Source: Myxococcales bacterium
GTDB lineage: Bacteria; Myxococcota; Polyangia; Fen-1088
Reading direction: 5' to 3'
NCBI GenBank assembly: GCA_003153875.1
Contig: PMBY01000162.1
Coordinates: 427 to 8,478, forward strand
DNA: 8,052 nt
Shown: in pieces, positions 1 through 5,083 of the stretch
Numbering within the stretch: position 1 is the first letter of the stretch
Layout of the letters: every line of letters starts with the position of its first letter
The notes under the pieces: model-generated
Database searches by the model: none
What the model saw: only the letters and a program-made list of their open reading frames with translations
What the model was told of the DNA's origin: nothing
Program-made: the position numbers and the translations under genes

Positions 1-2
1 CT

Positions 3-1235
3 GTGACCGTTGAGAATAACTGGGCCGTCGGGATTGGACTCGGCGGTGGCAACGGCAATGGGTTCAAGATGGGGAGCAGCAAGACGGGTATTCGGCACAT
101 CGTTCAAAACAACGTTGCCTGGAAATGTAAGGCGAGCGGGTTCTATGCCAACCACTCTGCGGGAGGCAACAATTGGTACAACAACACGTCGTACAACAAC
201 GGCACTCAGTACAACATGCTGGCTAGCAGTTTTGATTCTTCCGGCGTGACAGGGACCATCATCTTGACGGGCACCAAGGTGCATATCATGAGAAACAACA
301 TCGGCTTTCCCAACGATAATACCAACATGGGAGGGGTCGACACCGCGAACAACACGTGGGACTTGAACATCACCCCAGCAGCCTCCGATTTCGCCAGCAT
401 CTCGGACACCGGCTGCACCGGCCCGCGCGAGGCGGACGGTAGCCTGCCGTCGGCTTGCGCCATGTTGAAGTTGGCTGCCGGTAGCAAAATGATCGACAAG
501 GGCAAGGATGTCGGTCTCCCCTACGTGGGTTCGGCTCCCGACCTCGGTGCCTACGAATACGGCGCTGCGACGACGACCGGCGGAACATCCGGGAGCAGCG
601 GTGGCAGCACAGGCGCCGGCGGGAGCGTCGGTACTGGCGGCATCGCCGGCAGCACCGCTAAGGGTGGCAGCATTGCCAACGGCGGCAGCACGAGCGTCGG
701 CGGCAGCACGAGTGTCGGCGGCAGCACCCGCAGCGGCGGCAGCACAGCCGCCGGCGGTAGCACAGTCAGCGGCGGTAGCACGAGCAACGGCGGGAGTACG
801 CGCAGCGGCGGTAGCACAGCCGCCGGCGGCAACACAGTCAGCGGCGGCAGCATTGCTGCCGGTGGCAGCAATGCTGGCGGCGGGGTGCCGACCGCGGGCA
901 CGATTGGAACCACAGGAGGCGCGAGCGGCATGGGAGGCAGTGTCGCCGCAGAGACCGGCGGCACAATAGCAGCCGGTGGCATCATCGACACGGGTGGTGA
1001 CAGCCAGGGCGCTGGCGGCATGGCCGTCGCCGGAGGCACAGCAAACGAGGGCGGAGCGGGTGCGGGTGGGGTGACTGGAGCGAGTGCCACCGGCGCATCG
1101 ACTGCAGAAAACACGGCCAGCTCGAGCGGCTGTGGATGCGCCCTCGGTTCGCGTTCCCCGCGCGGCGGAATGGCTGCCTTTTTGATGCTGACAGCGCTTG
1201 CCCTGCTGGTGAGACGGCGACGAAACAGAAACTAG
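3..1235 (+). CDS. Pectate-lyase-like (PL9-type) beta-helix protein with MYXO-CTERM surface-sorting tail, 5' end outside window
   Basis: This is probably a secreted, surface-anchored polysaccharide lyase that cleaves pectin-type polymers by beta-elimination. The frame is open to the window edge, so the GTG at 3 is unlikely to be the true start; the signal peptide and early coils would lie upstream. Residues 15-70 show the Asn-rich ladder of right-handed parallel beta-helices, including GNGFKMG and NNTSYNNG. Residues 128-186 hold the C-terminal block seen in PL9-type lyases: ASDF, then PREADGSLPS, then a SKMIDKGKDVGLPY stretch, closing with APDLGAYEY. Residues 193-370 are a Gly/Ser/Thr/Ala linker. 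Residues 375-410 fit a MYXO-CTERM signal: a CGC cysteine cluster, a hydrophobic segment (about 389-403) and the basic end RRRRNRN. In myxobacteria such tails are processed by myxosortase for surface display. The lyase fold and sorting tail are well supported; the substrate is inferred from family resemblance. Confidence 0.85.
   Translation: MTVENNWAVGIGLGGGNGNGFKMGSSKTGIRHIVQNNVAWKCKASGFYANHSAGGNNWYNNTSYNNGTQYNMLASSFDSSGVTGTIILTGTKVHIMRNNIGFPNDNTNMGGVDTANNTWDLNITPAASDFASISDTGCTGPREADGSLPSACAMLKLAAGSKMIDKGKDVGLPYVGSAPDLGAYEYGAATTTGGTSGSSGGSTGAGGSVGTGGIAGSTAKGGSIANGGSTSVGGSTSVGGSTRSGGSTAAGGSTVSGGSTSNGGSTRSGGSTAAGGNTVSGGSIAAGGSNAGGGVPTAGTIGTTGGASGMGGSVAAETGGTIAAGGIIDTGGDSQGAGGMAVAGGTANEGGAGAGGVTGASATGASTAENTASSSGCGCALGSRSPRGGMAAFLMLTALALLVRRRRNRN
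663..878 (+). repeat. 18-bp coding tandem repeat (GGSTxx hexapeptides, 12 units)
   Basis: Twelve consecutive hexapeptides of form G-G-S-T/I/N-x-x (residues 221-292 of the lyase-like protein) are encoded by imperfect 18-bp units. In order, their last two residues are AN, SV, SV, RS, AA, VS, SN, RS, AA, VS, AA, AG. The RS-AA-VS triplet occurs twice (717-770 and 789-842), which gives a 72-bp higher-order period and implies a segmental duplication within the array. The array codes for a flexible linker that would hold the catalytic domain away from the anchored C-terminus. Copy number may vary between strains. Confidence 0.9.
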
Positions 1236-1351
1236 ATCGCGCTTCGCCCCCACCACGCTTCCCACGCGACGGTCCTGGGCCGTTGTTCTTCGCCAACCTG
1301 TCATTCAGGAAGGGCTTCTCACCGGGCCCTGGAAGGGGCTAGAGTCCCCGT

Positions 1352-2044
1352 ATGGGACAGACAGACGCGGGAGTCAGACAGCATCGACGTGCGGCTGGCG
1401 ATCAGGCGCGCCAGAGCCTGGCGGATTCGAACCAACAAGCGCTTCCCTACACTGCGGGAAAGAACGAGGGGGTTCGGGCCTGGATGTGCAGCGGAGACGT
1501 GCTCTTGTTTCGCGGCAGCGGTCTATTGAGCTGGCTCATCCGACTTGCCACCCACAGTCGCTATTCGCACGCGGGGTTGGTGTTTCGCTACCGCGAGCGC
1601 GTCTACTGTCTGGAGGCCGTGGGCAAGGGCGTGCGTCTGGCTCCTGTGTCGCGGCTGCTCGATCACTATCCGGACGGGATCTTCTACTGCGGCCTGGCCG
1701 CGCTTGAACCGGCACGCGAAGCCGCGCTTGGATTCGGGTTCCAGCAACTCTCCCTCCCGTACGACGTGTTTGGTTTGGTGCGGTTCGCCCTTGCGCTGAT
1801 CTTCGCTACGCGGCGTCCGGTCAAGCCAGACCAGCGCTGGTTCTGCTCGGAACTGGTGGCAGCAGCCTACCGCGTAGCCGAGTTCCCACTGACTGCCGAG
1901 TTGCCGTGCTACGCCTCGCCTGTCGACTTGATCAATGGTCACAAGCTCGAGCTGCGTGGTCGTCTGACCCTGCGGATGTGTGAGGGCGAGCCGGCCTCGG
2001 TTCATGCACTTCCCCATCGATCAGGGCCTTGTCCAGGGTCCTGA
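1352..2044 (+). CDS. Permuted NlpC/P60 (YiiX/YebB-like) cysteine hydrolase
   Basis: This is a predicted papain-fold cysteine hydrolase of the circularly permuted YiiX/YebB (Peptidase C92-like) group; members act on lipids, amides or peptides, and the substrate here cannot be read from sequence. In the longest frame, GDVLLFRG (48-55) opens the domain, YSHAGLV carries the candidate catalytic His73, CLEAV supplies a polar Glu88, and WFCSELVAAAY carries the candidate nucleophile Cys165. His before Cys is the permuted order. No signal peptide is evident. The start is uncertain. ATG 1352 has GGAAGGGG 13 nt upstream, while ATG 1484 (residue 45) has GAGGGGG 11 nt upstream and sits just before the domain. 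Codons 1-44 also look less GC-rich at third positions, so 1484 is plausibly the true start. The last 15 or so codons lie in the antisense integrase remnant, so the C-terminus may not be ancestral. Confidence 0.8.
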   Translation: MGQTDAGVRQHRRAAGDQARQSLADSNQQALPYTAGKNEGVRAWMCSGDVLLFRGSGLLSWLIRLATHSRYSHAGLVFRYRERVYCLEAVGKGVRLAPVSRLLDHYPDGIFYCGLAALEPAREAALGFGFQQLSLPYDVFGLVRFALALIFATRRPVKPDQRWFCSELVAAAYRVAEFPLTAELPCYASPVDLINGHKLELRGRLTLRMCEGEPASVHALPHRSGPCPGS

Positions 2045-2200
2045 TTGTCCTGCTCGCTGTAGTAGTGGGCGATGTAGTCCCAGATGGCCTGTGGCAGGTG
2101 GCCTCTGCGCAGCGGCAACATTCGTTCCAGGCACTCGCTCTTGATGGAAAGCACACATCGCTCCGCGAATGCCTTCGGATTCGGAGGCATCGGCGGCAAC
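1998..2200 (-). pseudogene. Remnant of an insertion-sequence transposase (rve/DDE integrase C-terminal end), frameshifted
   Basis: On the minus strand, about 2190 down to 2038 reads as the end of an IS3/IS481-like integrase core. PPNPKAFAERCVLSIKSECL matches the familiar (S)PNxNAFAERFVxSIKxECL block and retains the third catalytic acidic residue (Glu of AFAER, about 2161-2163). It continues through DYIAHYYSEQDNQ, the usual HYHxERNHQ segment. The continuation LDKALIDGEVHEP lies in the next frame (2036 down to 1998). One extra base in the GGG/CCC run at 2036-2038 explains the shift. The first two catalytic Asp residues, the N-terminal HTH and both IS ends are missing, so the element is dead. 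It sits between the convergent hydrolase and STAS genes. Confidence 0.72.
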
Positions 2201-2216
2201 CCATCGCCAGGCGCCG

Positions 2217-2516
2217 TCACGCCTGAAGAACCCGATCGAGGTGCAGAAGCTTGAAGATCGCCGCCGGTTGATCGCACAAGCCGTGGACGATCACCACGCC
2301 GCCATACTCCTTGGCCTTCTTGTATAGACACACCAGCCCGCCCACGCCGCAGCTGTCGATAAGCCGCAACCCCGACACATCGACGACAACGCGAGGATGC
2401 CGTTCAGCGAGCAAGGCGGCGATCGACGGGAGAAGATCTCGAGTCGTGACCGCGTCCAGTTCGCCTACGATACGAAGAGTAGCCACGTCATTAGTCTTGC
2501 TCATTGAGAAGTCCAT
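2217..2516 (-). CDS. STAS-domain anti-sigma-factor antagonist (SpoIIAA/RsbV-like)
   Basis: This small cytoplasmic partner-switch protein (99 residues, essentially one STAS domain) should bind a cognate anti-sigma or HPK-type kinase when unphosphorylated and release it when phosphorylated. ATLRIVGELDAVTT (residues 12-25) is the first strand region with the conserved GELD turn. VVVDVSGLRLIDSCGVGGL (43-61) is the core strand-helix; Ser55 directly after Asp54 aligns with the phosphorylated serine of SpoIIAA (Ser58) and RsbV (Ser56). Residues 74-97 form the last strand and helix. ATG 2516 is preferred: AGAGG at 2528-2532 lies 11 nt upstream, and a promoter-like pair lies just beyond. A second ATG at 2504 lacks a ribosome site. 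It appears monocistronic. No anti-sigma factor, SpoIIE-like phosphatase or sigma factor is adjacent, so the partner must be elsewhere. Possible alternative roles include a stressosome or gliding regulator subunit. Confidence 0.88.
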   Translation of the reverse strand: MDFSMSKTNDVATLRIVGELDAVTTRDLLPSIAALLAERHPRVVVDVSGLRLIDSCGVGGLVCLYKKAKEYGGVVIVHGLCDQPAAIFKLLHLDRVLQA

Positions 2517-2551
2517 CCGCTTTTTTTCCTCTGCCTTGTCGGTGTTCCGTC

Positions 2552-2580
2552 ATGAGATGCAATCCTGACGCGCCTGCCAA
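2552..2580 (-). promoter_or_regulatory. Putative sigma-70-type promoter for the STAS gene
   Basis: On the minus strand, TTGGCA (2575-2580, 5/6 match to TTGACA) is followed after exactly 17 bp by TCTCAT (2552-2557, 4/6 match to TATAAT). This would start transcription near 2545, leaving a leader of about 29 nt that contains the AGAGG ribosome site before ATG 2516. Spacing and placement are good, but box matches alone are weak evidence in high-GC DNA. Confidence 0.4.
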
Positions 2581-2616
2581 GCAATGACTGTGCCGGCTGG
2601 AGGCTTGCCGGTATTG

Positions 2617-2632
2617 TGGCACGGGTCTTGTA
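2617..2632 (+). promoter_or_regulatory. Sigma-54-like -24/-12 element
   Basis: TGGCACG, four bases (GGTC), then TTGTA: the -24 half matches the sigma-54 consensus (TGGCACG-N4-TTGCA) fully with correct spacing. The -12 half has GT instead of the usually invariant GC. It points rightward, away from STAS and into a gene-free stretch antisense to the 3' end of the sigma-54 activator. It could drive a small RNA or be a chance match. Confidence 0.3.
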
Positions 2633-2779
2633 TGGCTCGGGAATGGATCGGGAGGCGGCACCAGGTGCAGGGGGGCCTGTGGGCGGACTGTGGGGTGGCG
2701 CGGGGCAGGCCAGGGTTACGGATGGGCGGCGTTGGCGGCGTAATCGGGAGCGTGCCGCGGGCAGTGGGGCCTCAGCATG

Positions 2780-2848
2780 GTGGCGGAGTACCATTCTAGA
2801 CGGAATCAGGGACGTCGTGTTCGAGTGGCACCAGCAATACTCCGCCAC
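2780..2848. repeat. Perfect 11-bp inverted repeat pair, 47-bp spacer
   Basis: GTGGCGGAGTA at 2780-2790 is matched exactly by its reverse complement TACTCCGCCAC at 2838-2848. The 47-bp spacer also holds a short ATTC/GAAT pair (2793-2796, 2803-2806). The arms could be ends of a very small non-autonomous element, remnant IS ends or a long-loop hairpin. A possible flanking TG duplication is too short to prove insertion. Confidence 0.55.
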
Positions 2849-3019
2849 TGTGCGGGGGCGTAGTGCTGTTTGAAGCGAAAGCAGGACTTCGTTTTGGCCG
2901 CATCCCTTGGGCACCAATACGACCGAACCGGCCCACTCGAACCTGCTCTGGGTAGAAGCGAGATTCGACAAGCGCTGGTCCACGATCTTGCTGAGCGCGG
3001 CGGCATGACGCGATTCGCG

Positions 3020-3071
3020 CGTACGGTCTGTGCGCACGACTTGTTCACACGATTTGTTCGCACGGGTTGTG
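3020..3071. repeat. Four tandem 13-bp repeats
   Basis: Four contiguous 13-mers are visible: CGTACGGTCTGTG (3020-3032), CGCACGACTTGTT (3033-3045), CACACGATTTGTT (3046-3058) and CGCACGGGTTGTG (3059-3071), sharing the pattern CrCACGrnTTGTk with drift in the first copy. A weaker fifth copy may precede at 3007-3019. The 13-bp period is not a multiple of three, so it does not encode a peptide repeat. It lies 72 bp past the stop of the minus-strand sigma-54 activator. Protein-binding iterons are one reading; simple slippage is another. Confidence 0.6.
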
Positions 3072-3142
3072 GTCCCCGGGCGACCTGCTATACGCGTCGC
3101 TACATTGGCGACGGACGGGTCGCCAACGGATGAAGGTGGAGC

Positions 3143-4990
3143 CTACCGGCCCTGCCTCTTGCGCGGTCGCGAGATCCCGTACTGGTTCAGGCGCGCCACA
3201 AAGGCCGTGCGACCCATGCCCAGCAGCCTGGCAGCCGCTGTCTGGTTGCCGGCGGTTTTCTCCAGCGCGTCGAGGATCCGCCCCTTCTCCTCGGGCTCCA
3301 GCGCGGGCCCCGACTGGGTCGTCGGCAACCCATACAGCGGGGTCTGGCCGTAGGGCACGGCGGGGGTTGGCGCCGAAAAGGTGGCTTCCATCAACTCCCG
3401 TGGAAGGTGATCGGGCGTGATGACCAGTCCTGATCGGCACAGAAGAACCGCTCTGTGGATGACGTTGCGCAACTCGCGGATGTTGCCGGGCCAAGCGTAA
3501 CTGCGCAGCAACGTGAGGGCGTCTGCTGAGATCTCGGGGGTCGAACGTCCCAAGTCGCGGGCCATCTCGCCGGCGAAGCGACGCCCAAATGGCTCGATTT
3601 CCACGGGGCGGTCACGCAGCGGGGGAATCGCCAGGGTGATGCCGTTGAGCCGAAAATACAGGTCACTGCGAAACCCGCCGCTGTCGATGGCCTGTGCAAG
3701 GTTGCGGTTGGTTGCCGACACGAACCTGACGTCCACGGTCCGCTTGGTCACGCCGCCAACCCGAATCAGCGTGCGGGTCTCGATTACACGAAGCAGCTTG
3801 GCCTGCAAGGGCAGGGATAGCTCGCCAATCTCGTCGAGAAACACGGTGCCGCCCGGTGCGGTCTCCAGGAGTCCCGGCTTGGCCTGCGTGGCCCCGGTGA
3901 AGGCGCCCTTCTCGTAGCCGAACAGCTCCGCGTCCACCAGATTTTCCGACAGGGCGGCGCAGTTGAGCGACAGGAAACTGCCCTGGGCACGGGGCGAGGC
4001 GCGATGCACGGCCTCGGCCAGAATCTCCTTGCCTGTGCCGGTCTCCCCCACAAGGAGTACGTTGATGTTGCTCTTGGCGACGTCCTTGGCCAGGGAATGA
4101 AGTTCCCGCATCGCCGGGTCCACTAGAATGATGTCCGAGGCTGGCCCTGGCGGGACGGTCCCTGGGCGCACGGCATGGCACGCCCGCTCAAGCAATTCCG
4201 CAGCACTGCGACCATCAACCGGGTAGTGAGCCGTGCCGGTGCGAAATACAATCCCGGCCTTGCGCAAGCTGGCGCTCAATTCGGCAACCAGCGGCGTGGC
4301 AACCTCCGGCGTGGTTCGCGGCAAGAGCAGTTCGTACTGCTGCGGTCCGTAGGCGCCGATGATGTCCGATGGCTGCAGGCATAGCGGAAGAAGCCCGGCG
4401 CATCGGCTGGTTGACACTTCGCCCTCTACATCCAGCCGGACCAGGGCGAAGGGCGAGCGCCCCCGAACCGAACTGGCGCATTCCTCGTCCAGGCGAGCAA
4501 GGAAGTAGCCATGGGGCAGGACGCGAACCGGTCGCGGCAAGCGGCCCCCCGAGCGCAACATGAGAACTGTCGCCCCGATGCTCACCGCATCCCCTTGGGC
4601 GAGCTCCACCCGAACTCGCGGTTGCAGGGCATGATTGCGCAACAAGGTGCCATTGGCGCTCTCGAGGTCCTCGATCGCGACCATCCCACCCTCCACGTAC
4701 AGGCGGCAGTGGTCGCGCGACGCCAGGGAATCGTTGATTCTGATGTCAGCCTGCGCGCTGCGGCCTATCTGCAGAACCCCCTTGTGCGGCAGAGCAATCG
4801 CTGCAAATCCTTCGGGACCGACGACCATCAGAAAAAGTCCGTTCTGGCAGCCTTCCGCCGCGGGGGAACGGACGGTGGTCAGATTTCCGCCGGGATTGGC
4901 AGCGCTTTCCTTGTCGTGGCTTTTCGTCATGGGCGTGGGCGTCCGAATGGCCAGAACGCCCCCTCGGTCTGTGCGGGCCACTGTACCCAC
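3143..4990 (-). CDS. FHA / degenerate GGDEF-like / sigma-54 enhancer-binding activator
   Basis: This is a cytoplasmic transcription activator that uses ATP to remodel sigma-54 RNA polymerase. Residues about 50-146 form an FHA phosphothreonine-binding domain (IGR at 75-77, SRDH at 91-94, SANG at 111-114). Residues about 155-275 resemble a GGDEF fold, but YGPQQYE (214-220) replaces the GG(D/E)EF signature, so cyclase activity is unlikely. Residues about 285-530 are the AAA+ core: Walker A GETGTGKE (315-322), GAFTGA sigma-54 contact loop (362-367), Walker B VFLDE (383-387), ATNRN sensor I (426-430) and GNIREL arginine (502-507). Residues 567-606 are a Fis-type HTH, including NQTAAARLLGMGRTAF. 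There is no receiver domain, so input is likely through FHA. The frame allows GTG 4990, but ATG 4930 (residue 21) is an alternative, since a promoter-like pair (TTGATG, 18 bp, TACAGT at 4980-4985) overlaps the longer start. It is divergent from the kinase gene. Confidence 0.93.
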   Translation of the reverse strand: MGTVARTDRGGVLAIRTPTPMTKSHDKESAANPGGNLTTVRSPAAEGCQNGLFLMVVGPEGFAAIALPHKGVLQIGRSAQADIRINDSLASRDHCRLYVEGGMVAIEDLESANGTLLRNHALQPRVRVELAQGDAVSIGATVLMLRSGGRLPRPVRVLPHGYFLARLDEECASSVRGRSPFALVRLDVEGEVSTSRCAGLLPLCLQPSDIIGAYGPQQYELLLPRTTPEVATPLVAELSASLRKAGIVFRTGTAHYPVDGRSAAELLERACHAVRPGTVPPGPASDIILVDPAMRELHSLAKDVAKSNINVLLVGETGTGKEILAEAVHRASPRAQGSFLSLNCAALSENLVDAELFGYEKGAFTGATQAKPGLLETAPGGTVFLDEIGELSLPLQAKLLRVIETRTLIRVGGVTKRTVDVRFVSATNRNLAQAIDSGGFRSDLYFRLNGITLAIPPLRDRPVEIEPFGRRFAGEMARDLGRSTPEISADALTLLRSYAWPGNIRELRNVIHRAVLLCRSGLVITPDHLPRELMEATFSAPTPAVPYGQTPLYGLPTTQSGPALEPEEKGRILDALEKTAGNQTAAARLLGMGRTAFVARLNQYGISRPRKRQGR

Positions 4991-5034
4991 GCTTCGGCAC
5001 GGGCATCAACAGCGTTTCCGCTCCATGCCGCCTC

Positions 5035-5063
5035 TTGACAGGGCGCCGAGCCGGGCGGATTCT
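5035..5063 (+). promoter_or_regulatory. Putative sigma-70-type promoter for the kinase gene
   Basis: A perfect TTGACA (5035-5040) is followed by 17 bp and then GATTCT (5058-5063), a poor 3/6 match to TATAAT. Transcription would begin near 5070, just before the GGAAGG ribosome site (5075-5080) and ATG 5084. It lies in the short divergent region shared with the sigma-54 activator, so both genes may be controlled from the same stretch. Confidence 0.4.
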
Positions 5064-5074
5064 CACTCCGCACT

Positions 5075-5080
5075 GGAAGG
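5075..5080 (+). promoter_or_regulatory. Ribosome binding site of the kinase gene
   Basis: GGAAGG is separated from ATG 5084 by only three bases (CAT). The spacing is short but usable. It supports 5084 as the start, about 60 bases before the kinase glycine loop begins. Confidence 0.6.
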
Positions 5081-5083
5081 CAT

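Larger units (their letters stand above)
2517..3142. other. 626-bp intergenic region without a convincing gene
   Basis: This stretch lies between the STAS start and the sigma-54 activator stop, both on the minus strand. Open frames exist on both strands (for example 2501-3037 minus, 2616-2873 plus, 2870-3133 plus), but none shows a recognisable domain, a good ribosome site or consistent codon bias. The minus-strand stretch about 2870-3010 is the most coding-like part and could be a decayed gene fragment. What can be seen: a promoter for STAS (2552-2580), a sigma-54-like box (2617-2632), a plus-strand G-rich tract (about 2640-2775), an 11-bp inverted repeat pair (2780-2848) and four tandem 13-bp repeats (3020-3071). 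The mix suggests an accumulation site for mobile or regulatory debris. Confidence 0.6.

Noticed and set aside
663..878. Regular repeat array that could be mistaken for a CRISPR
   Set aside because: The units are 18 bp with no unique spacers and are in phase with a coding sequence.
508..969. Plus-strand Ala/Arg-rich frame overlapping the linker
   Set aside because: Frame-shifted reading of the same 18-bp repeat; no independent support.
551..1114. Minus-strand proline-rich open frame of 187 codons
   Set aside because: It is the antisense reading of the GGST repeat array; repeated GGC/AGC codons give Pro/Leu/Ala on the other strand. No start signal or domain.
1271..1345. Possible terminator after the lyase gene
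   Set aside because: Only short or widely separated imperfect complementary arms and no T-run; not supportable.
1523..2017. Minus-strand frame opposite the hydrolase
   Set aside because: The plus strand encodes clear catalytic His and Cys motifs; the antisense frame has no recognisable motif.
2552..2580. Possible sigma-54 promoter for STAS (GG and TTGCA boxes)
   Set aside because: The GG to GC distance is two bases too long; the sigma-70-type reading of the same stretch fits better.
2501..3037. Minus-strand frame of 178 codons upstream of STAS
   Set aside because: No recognisable domain; it runs across the inverted repeat and the STAS promoter and overlaps the STAS start in another frame. 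Only a weakly coding-like part (about 2870-3010) remains, noted under the intergenic entry.
4639..4652. Minus-strand TGGCAC/TTGC sigma-54-like pair
   Set aside because: Spacer is 4 rather than 5 bases and it lies inside the activator's coding sequence.
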